Origin: Cavia porcellus
Taxonomy: Eukaryota > Chordata > Mammalia > Rodentia > Caviidae
Length of the DNA stretch: 64,000 nucleotides
Direction: 5' to 3'
Assembly: GCF_034190915.1 (NCBI RefSeq)
Contig: NW_026947486.1
Location: 16,518,001 to 16,582,000 of the forward strand
A program made the position numbers and the translations under genes. Positions 46,501-59,110 of this stretch are shown here, in pieces. The notes under the pieces were generated by a model. That model did no database searches. It had not been told where the DNA came from and saw only the letters and a list, made by a program, of their open reading frames with translations. Each line of letters begins with the position of its first letter. Position 1 is the first letter of the stretch.

Positions 46501-47600
46501 TTAATTTAAAGTCCTTAACTCTGAAATAAAAACATTGCCTGGGAAATTTGAAAATAAATCAAGACCCATCTATTTTAGTTGCAGGGAACACTAGTGATCT
46601 CCAAAGACATATGGAAACTTCAAGTGAAACAATGGAAAATGACGTTACAAGCAGTTGGAGACCAAAAGCAAGTAGAGTAGCTATATCCAACAAAAGTAGG
46701 CCTCAAACTGAAGATGGTCATAAGGAACAAAGACCACTACATATTGCTAAGGAGATACAATTGTAAATACATGTGCAGTTCATATTATTGGGCCCAATTT
46801 CACAAAATGGATACTACTTGAAATAAAAGATATAATCATATCTTTAGTCATATCTATAGTCATATACAGTCATAGTGGGAGACTCAAACTCCACTCACAA
46901 AAACAGAAAGATCAATCAGACCAAGAATCAACAGAGAAATATGAGAATTAGACTGTCCTATAGAATGGATTATAAATGGATTTAATAGACATCTTCAGTG
47001 TTTTGTGCAACAATATGCATATACACGTTCTTTTCAATACCCCACACAACTATCTCCAAAGTAGACCACATTTTAGGCCATATGGCAAATCTCAATATGT
47101 ACAAAAGAACTGAAACAGTTCCATACATCCTAACAAATCACAATGAAGTGAACTAGAAACCAACAACAGTAAATAAATAAATAAACCTGCACAAATCCAT
47201 AGAAATTTAATGAAATATTATTTACAGATCAATGTACCATGGTAGAAATCAGAGAAATTTAAAAGTTCCTAAAATGAAATGATAATGAAAACAGAATATT
47301 GGAATCTATGGGGTACAATGAAGGGAACTCTAAGAGGGAACTCCATTGTTGTGAGTGCTCACATTAGAAAATCAAAGGAAACCCAAATAATTTAATCAGA
47401 GAAAACCCAAATAATGTTTTTTTATGACTACATCTCACTCATAAGAAAACGTGAAAAAACCAATCTCCAAACCAGATGAGAAAAATAAATAGCAAATACC
47501 AGAGTGGAAAATTATGGAATTGAAACTGAAAATAACAACAAATCGAATTGGTTCTTTGAAAATATGAACAAGATTGAAAACAGTAAGGTGGCAGATTACA
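43600..47600 (+). mobile_element. Old LINE-1 of a different lineage, 5' half
   Basis: 43600-44660 looks like a 5' UTR, 44660-45120 is T-rich, about 45430-46340 is an ORF1 remnant and about 46430-47600 the ORF2 endonuclease to early linker. ORF1 landmarks are ATTTCCCAGATCTTGGAG, AGAACCCCAAGTAGTGATAA and TTTCAAGTCCTGAAAAGGAA (the position of EVFQILK in the younger L1s). ORF2 is cut off near 47600, after GGTTCTTTGAAAATATGAAC. Frames at 45644-45829 and 46548-46766 are fragments. More diverged than L1-A to L1-H. Confidence 0.72.
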
Positions 47601-48427
47601 TTCAGCAGCATTCATGAGCCACTTGGTGGTCGCTTGTCAGTATTTGCAGGTATTCAGAAATGGGAATAAGGAAAGATTCATCATGATAGGCAAGTTAAAA
47701 AGAAGAAACTTCCAGACAATACCTGGAATCAGGGTTTTCCAGAGAAAAAGTAGGGTCTTCTCTCAGCTTCGGTGCTGCTTATAGTTCACTTCCAACAAAT
47801 GTACAATTATGGGAAGTTACCTATCTCCCAGTGAGAAGAAATTGAGAATAGATGAAAGAATCTCAAGCAATCTGTGGCAGTAAACCAAGCCGGGGCAGTA
47901 AGGAGCTATGCTCAGGCAGGCAGTGGAGAGCCATGCGAAGGTGGGTGGTAGAGAGCACTGCCCAGATAGACAGCAGAGAGCTGTCCCTAGGCAGAGGTGA
48001 CTGGAGCACAGGCCAGATGATCTAAATCCAGGTGACCTGAGCAGTGACTTGAGCCAAGTACTCACCAGCCACACCCAGACAGCACAATTTCTCCCAGGTA
48101 AATGTTTACCACATAGATACCACCTGTTCCAGCTACATTTCCACTGGAATATGGGCCTCAGTGACTGAGACAGTTGTAGGACAGAGATCTCTCAGATTAG
48201 GGAACCTAAAGAGCCAAAACAAACCACAGAATACATCCAACAAAACAAAACAAGACAAAAATCATAGGGCAGAGACTGAGTAGGAACCAATGAATCCTTG
48301 GAACAGAGAAAAATAGAACTTGGATCTGGAGAGGAATCTGGAGACAGGTAGGCACATGTATTAGCTATAATCTAAGTGATCCAGAGATAAAAAAGAGACA
48401 CCACAACAGAGCCAGAGTAAGCGTATT

Positions 48428-48460
<33 letters not shown>

Positions 48461-49084
48461 GACACTGCAAGTCTCTGTGTCTGTTTGAACTCTGATTTTC
48501 CTGATACCACAAAGCTCGGGGCTCATGTGGGGTTGTCTCACTGATCACTAAACACTAATGAACTGAAGCCCAAGTAAGCAATTTCTCATTTGCTCCTCGA
48601 CTCTTCTGAGTTCCATGATAAAGGGACCTCCTTGATTGAGTTCAAAATGCAACTGAACAAGGTTGAAAAGATATTGTATGAAAAGTACGATCAGAGAGCT
48701 TGGAGAGAGTACACAGAGAGAAGAATGGTGGGATCAGAGGATGTTTGCATGTGGTGCACAGCTCCTGGACAGTAGCTTTAAACAACTGCATGGAGAGAAA
48801 AGGGCTGGAAATGAAGGATCCTCACAGAAATTACTGGACTGAGTGCTTAACCTGTCACCACTCCCTATACACAAACAGGGAACAAATTGAAAGTTTTTGG
48901 TCACAGGACTGAGACATAATATCCAACTAGTCAAGTCTATAGGCACACAGCAGGAATCTAAGAGAAATCAGCCTGTCCATAGGGAACTCTACTTCAGCAT
49001 AAATAGTTTTTATTTTCTGTTTTAATTTTCTTTTCCAAATAAATTTCTATTTGACTTGTTTTTATATCTTTTTTCTCTTATTTT
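47601..49084. other. Unassigned sequence, possibly old L1 5' UTR
   Basis: Moderately GC-rich with a CAGGCAGGCAGTGGAGAGC-like patchwork at 47900-48000 and a T-rich segment at 49005-49084 like that at 44.7 kb, which suggests an old L1 5' UTR, but the match is weak. Contains the (AC)n tract below. Short open frames at 47817-48074 and 48700-48946 look incidental. Confidence 0.35.
48429..48459. repeat. (AC)n microsatellite
   Basis: Uninterrupted AC dinucleotides, about 15 copies. Confidence 0.95.
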
Positions 49085-50790
49085 TTTTACCTTTTCTCTC
49101 TGTTTCTTGGTTTTATTTCATTGTTAATTTTATTGCTACATTTTAGATATACATAATGATAACATTCATCATAAGGAATTTGTACCTGTATATAACCTAT
49201 CTTGATTCTTCTCTTTTTGCCCCACCGCACCCTTCCTTCAACCTTTCCTTATTTATAAAAGCCTTGTTTCCAGTTTTTCCTACTATTCTTTCGTTTTCTC
49301 TTCCCCTCTTCATTCCCTTATTCCCCTTTCCATTTGAATGTTTTCTTCCCATTTCCCAATATCTATTATATGTTTTGATCATTATTTACACTTTTGGCTT
49401 CCCACACCAGAGAAACATGCCATATTTAAACCTGCGTGTCTGATTTAATTCACTTGAGTATGTCCTGAAGGCATATCCATTTAGCTATAAATGCCTCAAA
49501 CTTTTTCTTCTTTGTACCAGTGTAATACTCTGTTAAAATGCCACATTTTTTTTTATCCATTCATCTGTTGATTGGAATTTGGGCAGATTTCAATATTTCA
49601 TTATTAAAAATTGTGCTGCGAAACATAGTTGTTCATATATTGCTGTTGTGTGATGCTTTTAGTTCTTTTGGAAAGATACCAAGAAAGGGAATAGCTGGAT
49701 CAAATAGAATGTCTGATTTTAGTTTGTTGAGGAATCTCTGCACTGATTTTCACAGTAGTTTCACTAGGCTACACTCCCAACAGTAGATAAGTTTTCCTTT
49801 CCCCCTGTAGTCCCTCCAGCATTTGCTATTGGTTGATATCTTGATGATAACTTTTCTTTCTGAAGTGATATTAAATCCCAGCCTTGTTTTAGTTTGAATC
49901 TCCTTAATGACAACTGAGGTTAAATATTTTGTCATATATTTATGTGCTGTTTGTATTTCTTCATCTGAAAAGTGTGTATTCACCTCAAAAGCCCATTTGT
50001 GGTTTGAATCTTTAAACAGAGCAGTGGGTGTCTGACTTTTTGAGTTCTTCATGTATTCTAGATGTTAACACTTTGTCTGAGCTATAGCTGGCAAAGAAAT
50101 TTTCCCACTCTATGGGTTTTGTGTTCACTCTATGGGATCTTTGCTGTGCTAAATCCTTTAAATAAGATGAGATCCTATTTTTTGATTCTTTGTAATATTT
50201 CCTTTGTGATCAGGATTTTGTTCATAAAGTCTTTGCCTAGACCTAAATCTTCAAGAGTTCTATATGTTCTACATTCCAATAGACGTACAGTTTCTGTTTT
50301 ACCACTTTGGTCATTGATTTTAATTTAGCACACAGTGAGACAGATGGGTCTAGCTTTAGTCTTTAGCATGTGGAAAGCCAGTTTATCTAGCACCATTTTT
50401 TTTCAATTTTATTTAAAGAAAGACTAAACAAAACAGAAAATGAGTAGAAATAATACATACTTTCAAAGAAAAAAACAGTAAGAAATCACGAGTTGATGTT
50501 TATATATTGTTCTCTTACAAATAGTTGTTCATGATACAAAGTGGGGGTTCAAACAGTGAGACTGTAAATGGTTCTGTTCAACTATTCAACAAAAATTTAG
50601 CAATATGGTTATCAATCCTATACACTTAAACATATATGCAGTTATCCATATTTTCATTTATGTTGAGCTTAAATAAACTATAGCAGTTAATACCATTTAT
50701 TAAAAATATTTTTTGAGAACAAGGGATGTTTTTCCACTTTGATACCCTCTTTCATTTCCTTTTGCAGAGTACTGTACTATAGTTTTTTAA
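49085..50790 (-). mobile_element. LINE-1 (L1-F), 5'-truncated, minus strand
   Basis: 49085-49400 is a 3' UTR rich in C and T (TTCTTCCCATTTCCC), unlike the other L1 3' UTRs here. 49400-50397 is the ORF2 C-terminal half (frame 49750-50052 minus includes the ALFKDSNHKWAFEVNTHFSD block). It is interrupted by an antisense tail insertion at 50398-50690 and resumes weakly to about 50790 with an internal deletion (GATGTTTTTCCACTTTG..TTGCAGAG). The rest of the L1 is lost where L1-C begins. Confidence 0.8.
50398..50690 (-). mobile_element. Antisense L1 tail nested in L1-F
   Basis: About 290 bp of L1 tail-type 3' UTR with its A-rich end on the left (TTTTTTTTCAATTTTATTTAAAG as the complement). The flanks share ACCATTT (before 50397 and at 50682-50691), a likely TSD, since uninterrupted L1 reads CACCACTTATTAAAAAG at this point. 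Confidence 0.75.
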
Positions 50791-50804
50791 AATTTTAAAT
50801 TATT

Positions 50805-51375
50805 GGTTCCAGCTGCACTTGGAGAACTGTGGAGTTCTAAGCAAGCAGGCAGGCACCAACAGTCCCCGGAGCCCAGCTGTTTGGGACCCTCGTTCTGTCT
50901 GGGTGTGGTGGAACAGCTAGGCAGATCTGCCTCCCTGTGTGTCTGGAGGACTGTGGATTTCTAAGCAAGCAGGCGAGCACCACCAGTTCCAGAGGCCTGG
51001 CGTCCTAGGGTAAGTGCCTTGCGCACTTTACCCCCAAGCCCAGCTTGTTTAGGACAAACCCTTGAGCCTTCTGGGTGCACTGGAACAGCTAGATAGGTCT
51101 GAGGTGCCTGCATCCGCCTCCCTATTCCGGTTGTGCTTGGAGAACTGGAATTCTAAACAAACAGGTGGGTGCCCACTTTCCCCGGAGCCAAGCTTGTTTG
51201 GGACTGTGGAGTTCTAAACAAGCAGGTGAACACCATGAGTTCCAAAGGCCCAGCAGCCTGGGGGGAACTGGGTGCCAGAGTCCAAGGAGCTGCAGGCTTA
51301 GAAGTGGATTTCCAACACACACTGAGGAAGCTTTCGAATAACACTTGAAACACAGAAATATAGGACAGTGACAAA
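50805..51375 (+). promoter_or_regulatory. L1-C 5' UTR with tandem monomer-like units
   Basis: A block TGCACTTGGAGAACTGTGG at 50813 recurs as TGTGCTTGGAGAACTGGAA at 51127 (about 315 bp apart), each followed by CCCCGGAGCC and a GTTTGGGAC box. Inside, a GTTCTAAGCAAGCAGG motif appears four times (about 50833, 50955, 51148, 51213). This tandem organisation is like the monomer promoters of rodent L1s, so it is the expected RNA polymerase II promoter region. Confidence 0.75.
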
Positions 51376-52417
51376 ATGAAAGACCAAATTACAATCTTAA
51401 ACCTCCAGCCCATCCCAAGAAACCCTAGGAGTGATGTATATAGAAGAAAATATATGCCATACACCTCAAATATCAGACATAATAGCAACTGAAATAAACA
51501 AGCAACTCTGGGAAGCCTAAAAGGAATTTAAACTAGAAATTATCTCCAGGTAAAAGAAGAAATGATAAAAGAAATGAAAGAGATGCTGAAAATATCTAAA
51601 GAAAACACAGTTAAAAATTGGAGGAACTAAACAAAAAGATAGAATCCTTAGACGAGCAATATAGGAAACAAACAGAATACATAAAGCAGATGCATAGAGA
51701 TATACCGGACATCAAATATTCTACTGAAAGCTGTAAACCCTGCCTCAGGAAAGTGAAGATAGAATTTCAGACCTTGAAGACAGGATTGCAGCTAGTGAAC
51801 AGGAAAGGAAAGATCTTTTAAAAATAACAAAGAATCAGGAAATAACAATACAACAACTGTAACATGATGCAAAGAAAAGCAACATGAGATTGATAGGGAT
51901 TAATGAAAAAGAAGGGGATGACATAAAGGACATCAAGAGGATATTTGCAGAAGTCAGAGCTGAAAGTTCGCCAAATATGAGATCAAAAACCAACATCAGG
52001 TTCAGTGAAGCATATAGAACTCCAAATAGTCATAACCAAAATAAAACTACACCCAGACATATAATAATCACCATCCCAGAAATCCAACACAAGAATAGAT
52101 TATTAAAAGCTGTCAGAGAGAAAAGGCAGATCACTTATAAAGGAAAACCTATCAGAATCACAGAAGATTTCTCAGCACAAACAATAAATTCAAGAAGATT
52201 GTGGAGTGAAGTATTTCAGATCCTAAAGCAAAATGATTTCCAACCTAGACGATGTACTCTGCAAAACTATCATTCAAAATTGATAGTGAAATAAGATACT
52301 TCCATGACAAAGAACAGCTGAAGAACTTCATGATCACCAAGCCAACCCTGCAAAAAATATTGAAAGACAGTTTAGACACACAAAGGAAAAAAACCACTAA
52401 GCAAAGCAGATAATTAA
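51376..52417 (+). pseudogene. L1 ORF1 of L1-C, frameshifted
   Basis: Starts at ATG 51376 (MKDQITILN; L1-B starts MTKQKNKMQSQ) and ends at TAA 52415-52417 after the ADN end. The coiled-coil part is in frame 51618-51821 (LNKKIESLDEQYRKQTEY) and the RRM/C-terminal half in 51884-52294 (EAYRTPNSHNQNK, RHIIITIPEIQHKNRLL, EVFQILKQNDFQP). Frame changes near 51600, 51830 and 52250 break it. Like other ORF1 copies it would bind L1 RNA if intact. Confidence 0.9.
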
Positions 52418-52436
52418 ACAGAACAGAAAGATAAAA

Positions 52437-52788
52437 ATGCAACAGGAGAAAGATAACATGTCAACAATAAACCAGCATATAACAGTTATAACCATCAATG
52501 TAAATGGTCTCAATGCACCAATTAAAAGAAACAGACTGGCAGAATGGATCAAGAAACAAAATCCAATCATATGCTGTTCACAGGAAACCCATCTAACCCA
52601 GAAAGATACCCACAGACTGAAAGCCAAAGGATGGAAAACAATACTTTAAGCAACAAAAATAAAAAAAAAAGCAGGAGTAGCCATTCTGTTTGCAGACAAT
52701 GTGAACTTTAAACCAATAATGATCAGAAGGGACAAAGAAGGTCACTATACACTCATGAGGGGAAAACTCCAAGAGGAAGAGGTAACTA

Positions 52789-52835
<47 letters not shown>

Positions 52836-55800
52836 AAATTCCAGATCACACAGTTATATAAAACAAGTATTAACAGAAATGAAAAATCAAATTATCAGTA
52901 TCACAATTGTAACAGGAGACCTGTCAACACCATTGACACCAAGGGACAAATCAACCAGACAGAAAATCAGCAAAGAAATAAAAGAAATGAATCATCCCCA
53001 TGAACAAATGGACTTGATAGACATATACAGAGTGGTCCATCCAACAACATCAGAATACACATTTTTCTCAGCCATACATGGGTCATTCTCTAAAATAGAC
53101 CGTATATTAGTGCACAGAGTATATGTAAATAAATACAAAAGAGTTGAAATCATCCCTTGCATGTTATCGGATCATAGCATTTGGAATTAAAAATTAATGA
53201 TAAAACATACTGCAAAAATCCCACAAACACATGGAAACTGAATAGCACATTCTTGAGTAATCAATGGGTCACAGGGTAAATTAAAGAAGAAATTAAACAA
53301 TACCTATAAGAAAACGAAAATACAGATACAACTTACCGGAATCTGTGGGATGCAATGAAAGCCATCCTCAGAGGAAAATTTATCGCACTGAGTTCCCACA
53401 TTAGGAAAACAGAACGAATACAAATAAACAACCTGATGCTACACCTCAAACAGCTAGAAAACGAAGAGCAAGTCAAGTCCAAAGTCAAAAGAAGAGAGGA
53501 AATTATAAAAATCAGAGCAGAAATCAACACAACAGAGACTAAGAAAACAATCAAAACAATCAATGAATCAAAGAGTTGTGTCTTTGAAGGAATAAATAAA
53601 ATTGATAAGCCCCTAGCCAGCCTTATTTTAAAAAGGGAAGAAAAAGCTCAAATTCATACAATAAGAAATGAAAAAGGTGAAATCACTACAGACTCTATAG
53701 AAATACAGAATATCATAAACACCTATTTCAAAAACGTCTACCCTCAAAGTTTGGTAACAAGAAATAGACAAATTCCTAGAAACATATGAAGTACCAAAGC
53801 TAGATCAACAGGATGTAAAAGTTCTGAATAACCCAATATTTATTAATCAAATTGAAAATGTAATTAAGTCCTTACCTACAAAGAAGAGCCCAGGCCCAGA
53901 CAGATTCACTGTAGAATTCTACAAGAAATACAAAGAAGACCTAATGCTGACACTCCTCAAACTATTCAATGAAATAGAAAGGGAAGCAATCCTTCCTAAG
54001 TCATTCCTGGAAGCAAATATTACTCTAGTACCAAAACCTGAGAAAGACCCAATTAAAAAAGAGAACTATAGACCAATCTCGCTAATGAACACAAATGCAA
54101 AATTCCTCAATAAAATATTTTCAAATAAGATGCAGCAAATCCTCAATAAGGTTATACACCATGACCAAGTAGGATTCATCCCAGGCATGCAGGGATGGTT
54201 CAGCATACATAAATCAATAAATGTAATCCACCATATCAATTAAGCCAAAAGTAAGAATCACATGATCATTTCTATAATTGCAGAAAAAGCTTTCGATAAG
54301 GTCCAACACTCATTCATGAAAAGAACTTAACAGAAAATTAGAATAACTGGTGTTTACCTCAATATAATAAAGGCTATCTATGACAAACTAACAGCCAGCA
54401 TCAAACTAAATGGCCAAAAATTGAAGACCTTTACTTTAAAATCAGGCACAAGACAAGGATGTCCTTTATCACCACTCCTATTCAACATAGTACGGGAAAT
54501 ACTAGACAGAGCAATTAGACAAGAGAGAGAAATAAAAGGGGTAAAGATAGCAAAACAAGAAGTTAAATTATCATTGTGTGCAGATGACATGATACTCTAC
54601 AGAGAAGACCCCTAAACTCCATTGAAAGACTCTTAGATATAATAAAAAAATTCAGTAATGTAGCTGGATACAAAATCATTACTCAAAAATCAATAGCATC
54701 CCTAATACATCAGCAACAAAATCACAGAGAGAGAAATAAAAGAAGCCACACTCTTCACACTAGCAACCAAAAAATGAAATATTTAGGAATTACCCGTACA
54801 AAAGAAGTAAAAGAACTATACAGGTAAAAGTATAATACACTAAAAAAAAAAAAGAAATTGAAGATGATCTCAGAAAATGGAAAGTCATCCCTTCCACATG
54901 GATAAAAAGAATAAACATTGTGAAAATGGCCATTCTCCCAAAACTGCTATACGGATTCAATGCAATTCAAATAAAAATACCATCAACATACCTCATGGAT
55001 CTAGAGAAATCACTCCTAAAATTCATCTGGAACCAGAAGAGACCTAGAAGAGCAAAGACAGTTCTAAGCAGCATAGGCAAGACAGGAGACATCACAATGC
55101 ATAACCTGAAGTTATACTACAAAGCAACAGTAGTAAAATCAGCATGGGACTGGAATCAAAACGGAGGCGAAGATCAGTGGAACAGATTAGAAGATAAAAC
55201 CACAACTACAAACACACTCAACCACTTTATCTTTGATAAAGGAGCCAAACAGGTTCACTGGAAGAACGACAGTCTCTTTAATAATTGGTGTTGGGAAAAC
55301 TGGCTCTCCATTTACCGAAAACTGAAACTAGACCCATGCCTACCACTATGTACTAAATTAAAATACAAATGGGTCAAAGTTCTGAATATTAAAACAGAAA
55401 AACTAAATCTATTGGAAGACAAATTGGGTAAAAACCTTGAAGACATATGAGTAGGTAGAGAATTCATGAACAGGACTCAAACTGCAGGGAAAATACTTCC
55501 CAGAATCAATAACTTGCACCACCTCTTATTAAAAAGTTTGCGCGTGTCAAAAAAAATCTCCAACATAGTGAAAAGAAAACCCACAAACTGGGAAAAAATC
55601 TTAGTGAACTCTCCCTGAGTTAAGGGACTTCTGTCTAAAACATATAAAGAATTTAAAAAATCAGACTCCAAAATTCAAAGATCCAATCCAAAAATGGGCA
55701 TCTGAAATGAATACACACTTCTCAGATGAAGAAATACAAATGGAAAATAAATACATGAAAAAAAGGTTCATCATCATTACTCATTAGAGAAATGCAAATT

Positions 55801-56308
55801 AAAATCACACTGAGATTCCATCTCACTGCTGAAAGAATGGCCAGGATCAAAAAAACCATCAACAACAAATGCTGGAGAGTCTGTGGGGAAAAAGGAACTC
55901 TCTTGCACTGTTGGTGGGAGTGAAGAATGGTGCAACCATAATGGAGGTCAGTCTGGAGATTTCTCAAAAAGTTGGGATTGGAAGTCCCATTGGTGCAGCT
56001 ATTCCACTTCTAGGCATATTCCCAAAAGAACTGAAAGCATCATACCACAGTGATATATGTGCACCTGTTTATAGCAGTACGATTTGTAATTGCCAGATCT
56101 TGGAAACAATCCAAGTACCCATCAACTGAGAACTGGTATTTTTACCAGGTAAAAAAGTAGTGGTATTTTTATAGAATGGAGTACTACTCAGCATAAAGAA
56201 GGGTTACACTAAGATATTTATAAATAATTGGGCATAGCTTGAGATCATACTCATAAGTGAAATAAATCAAACTCACACATATGAATACCGAATAGTTTCC
56301 CTAGTGTA
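52437..56308 (+). pseudogene. L1 ORF2 of L1-C, disrupted
   Basis: Length 3872 bp, normal for L1 ORF2. The endonuclease N-terminus is well kept: TINVNGLNAPIK (active-site Asn) and CSQETHL (catalytic Glu) at 52437-52649, ended by a nonsense TAA. GDLSTPLTPRD at 52879-53190 keeps Asp but has Ser for the usual Asn; SDHSIWN keeps Asp-His. A (TA)n expansion at 52790-52833 shifts the frame. RT pieces: 53355-53789, 53944-54243 and 54421-54615, the last with CADDMILY, so the box reads CADD rather than FADD; the two aspartates remain. Thumb and beyond: 54920-55450. The Cys-rich C-terminal segment is at about 55860-56080. Stop TAA 56306-56308. At least four frameshifts. Confidence 0.92.
52790..52833. repeat. 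(TA)n microsatellite inside L1-C ORF2
   Basis: About 44 bp of alternating AT at the place where L1-B has TTAAATGTATATGCACC. It probably grew from the TATAT core of that codon context. Confidence 0.95.
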
Positions 56309-56878
56309 AAAAATGATTCAAATATATAAAAGTATGTGGTAATCATGATTCCCCATTATGTGGCCTTGAAGCCTTAAAAGTTTTCTCTCATTAATTGGAA
56401 TGGCTTTATTCGGGGCTGTTTGATATTATTGCCTGTGATGAAATTAACTTGTATTTTTAAGAAAACAAGACATCATAATAGCTAGTGCTGATTTAATATC
56501 ATCTTGTTTTGAAGTCCCCCCAAACTGTTGCTGTTCTGTCTCTATTGGTTTTATCATGTTGTATCTTACTGGATTTTATCATGTGTGATAGTATAAACAA
56601 AAATTTTTATAGACAAAGAGATAATATAGAATCCATTATTCATTTTCCATTAGCTGGTTCTAAATACCCTGTAATACTTTCATCCACTTGAATGGTTTAA
56701 CACTGTCTACATGTTTGATGCTGTAGTATATGAAGTTATATTCAGATATTTCAAGACCCTATGGTAACTACTATTAAGTCGGGTTAATTGGTGGTGAAAC
56801 ACTAGGTTGCTGAAATTGTCATGCTTTGACCTGTATTGTTATGTCTTCTTTTATCTCAATATCCACCTTATTCATTAA

Positions 56879-56882
<4 letters not shown>

Positions 56883-56910
<28 letters not shown>

Positions 56911-56911
56911 A
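56883..56911. repeat. (TTTA)n tail
   Basis: Seven or so ATTT/TTTA repeats at the end of L1-C; probably a decayed, expanded tail region. Confidence 0.9.
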
Positions 56912-56925
56912 TTTTTTAATTAAGG

Positions 56926-57700
56926 GAAAAAATTAAAAAAAAACCTAGCAGGATATACTATAGTAACTTTTTAAATTTGCTATTAACTTGATTTGAAGCC
57001 CTGTATTACTCCCAGCATCTTTTTTGACTGATTTGACTCTGTTCCGTTCTGTTTGTTAGTATCAAGTTTGAGGGTACAGGCAACTACTTTGAAGACAATA
57101 AGATTCACATTCTGATTTGACTATTATCTTCTTTTGAAGCCCTGCAATGTTTACAATGTTTAGGTTTTATTGGTCTTGTTCTGTACTGTTTTGTTAAATT
57201 TTATTACACCTAATGACATAGGCAATTCTTTTTAAGGAAGCAAGAGGATTTATGGTAACCATTGTTGATAACCTTGTATTCTGTTTTTACATCATGTGCT
57301 ACGTCTATCCTTTGTTTTGACTGATTGCTTTGTTTTGTCATATTTGGTTTTATTCTCTTCCAAAAAAAAGTAATAAGAACTATGGGAGTAATAAAACCCA
57401 AAATGTGTAAATTTTGTTGTAAAAAATAAAGGAAAAAAAGTGCTCTAAATGATACAACTGCAAGTTTGTTTAGGTGTGTTAAGATAGATGACCATATTAC
57501 TGAGTTTTTGTCAGATAATTGAACACAACTGTTTGCAGTCTCACTGTTTGAATGTCCACTTTGTATGCTTTAATCCTGTAATTTGAACAACTATTTCTAA
57601 GGTGACAATATGTAATTTATTAACTAGTGATTTCTTATCTTTTTTTATAATTGTGTATTACTTGTATCCTTATACTGTTTTTTTTCTTTTTTTCCTTTTA
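56926..57700 (+). mobile_element. L1 3' UTR and tail fragments, plus strand
   Basis: 56930-57370 has further tandem 3' UTR units (TTGAAGCCCTGTATTAC at about 56994, TTGAAGCCCTGCAATG at about 57134; period ~140 bp). 57430-57700 is the other tail type (GTCCACTTTGTATGCTTTAA, ACTATTTCTAAGGTGAC, TGTATTACTTGTATCC) with an A-rich end near 57700. Either one L1 with both tail types or two adjacent fragments. Confidence 0.65.
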
Positions 57701-58140
57701 AATGAAAAAATATTTTATTTTAAAGAGAATAAAGCCAAGAAAAATAAAAACAGAATAAAACCAATTAAAACAAAGTAGTGCAAGTGATATAAAACTTCAA
57801 GACAATAGGAAATCAAAAATGGTTACCATAATGTCTCTTGTTATCTTCAAAATAGTTGCCCATAGCTTCAGACATAGTAAAAGTCATCCAAAACAGAACA
57901 GAATAGAACCAATAAGAACAAATCAGAAAGTGCAATGTAGGATTTTACAACAAGACAAGAATAAATCCAAAATAGCTACCATGGTATATCTTGTTATATT
58001 TGAAACAGCTGCCCATTCCATTGGGTATAATAAAATAAAATAAGTATAAAACCCAATCCAACACAACAATGAAAATGATACAGGACTTCAAAATAAGATA
58101 ACAGGGAATTAATAATGACTACCACCCTCAGTAGTAAGTC
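57701..58140 (-). mobile_element. Antisense L1 3' UTR with tandem units
   Basis: Reverse complement of the tandem 3' UTR: CAAAATAGTTGCCCATAGC at 57849 and GAAACAGCTGCCCATTCC at 58000 mark units about 150 bp apart, each with CTTGTTAT and AACAGAA/CAACACAA blocks. It meets the plus-strand tail at about 57700, tail to tail. Confidence 0.75.
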
Positions 58141-58440
58141 CTTCATAGATGTTACACTGTGTATTGTTATACTCTAAATAGATGGTAAAACTACCAGCTT
58201 TCAACCTGCAAAGTCATTGAAACCCTAAACAGTACAAGCATTAAATTATATTTTACCTCAATAGCTATCATCACAGCCTGTTCACCCCTTCACTTACAAC
58301 AGTGTGGGATGGTTATTGGTTCTTCTTGTTTTCTCAGCCTGTGTGCTGGAAGAGGTGGTGTTTGGTTCTCCCCTCAGTGGCCAATGCATGGAACTGATTC
58401 ACAAGGTGGGCTTGCTTCTTGGTGACTTCTTGTTCTCTTC
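58141..58440. other. Unassigned segment between L1 parts
   Basis: About 300 bp with no L1 match that I see; it separates the antisense 3' UTR from the antisense ORF2 of L1-H. Confidence 0.4.
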
Positions 58441-59092
58441 TCCCTGATTATTGGAGAGGTTGGCCTGTGGCTTTCTTTTTTGGTTGTATTTTCCTCTGGT
58501 TTTGGTATCAGGAAAATGCTTGTTTCCAGAAATAAATTTGAAATTATTGTTTCCCTTTCAATTTAATTAAAGAATTTGAAGAGTAGTGACATTATGTCAT
58601 CTCTAAATTTCTGGTGGAATTCTGCAGTGAGTTTGTCAGGAACTTGACTTTTGTTTCTTGGTAAGTTTTAAATTAATTTTTCAATTTTATTGACTGATAC
58701 TGGATTATTTTGAGCTTTTCATGACTCAGCTTTGGTAATTCATGTGTATACATGAATCTGTCCACTCCTTCTGTGTTTTTCCATTGTATTTAAATATAGA
58801 TTCTTAAAGTAGATATTAATTATCACATGAATTTTTTCAGAACCTGTGATGATTTCACCCATTTCATTCCTATTGCGTGGACTTGTGTCTTTTGTTTTCT
58901 TTTTTGATAAAGTGGGCTAAGAGTTTATCTATTTTACTTAATTTTTCAAAGAACAGACTCTTCAATCCATCAATTCTTTGTATGATTCTCTTAGTTTCCA
59001 TTGCATTAATTTCTCCTATGGTCTTTATAATTTCCTCTCTTGTATGACCTTTGAAGGTGTTTTACTCTTTTTTTCTAGAAGTTTGAGGTTCA
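58441..59092 (-). mobile_element. LINE-1 L1-H, segment 1 (ORF2 RT start to linker)
   Basis: Minus strand: TTGGAGAGGTTGGCCTGTGG is the complement of the 'RPISLMN' region, followed towards higher coordinates by the linker and N-terminal RT sequence (frame-broken). At 59092 a plus-strand L1 interrupts it; it continues at 60753 and again at 63295. Confidence 0.85.
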
Positions 59093-59110
59093 ACATTAGG
59101 TTGTGTCAAT
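59093..59110. repeat. TSD of L1-I (left)
   Basis: ACATTAGGTTGTGTCAAT, matched imperfectly by ACATTATGTTGTCTATT at 60736-60752. Confidence 0.65.

Larger units (their letters stand above)
50800..56925 (+). mobile_element. Full-length LINE-1 (L1-C)
   Basis: 5' UTR with repeated units (50805-51375), ORF1 (51376-52417), ORF2 (52437-56308), a 3' UTR with two tandem units (56309-56880) and a (TTTA)n tail (56883-56911). About 6.1 kb, full-length size, no internal insertions. The ORFs are close relatives of L1-B. I could not define a TSD. Confidence 0.92.

Noticed and set aside
48500..48570. Possible retroviral LTR end and primer-binding site (GCTCGGGGCTCATGTGGGG)
   Set aside because: No paired LTR, no TG start within a reasonable distance and no pol or gag downstream.
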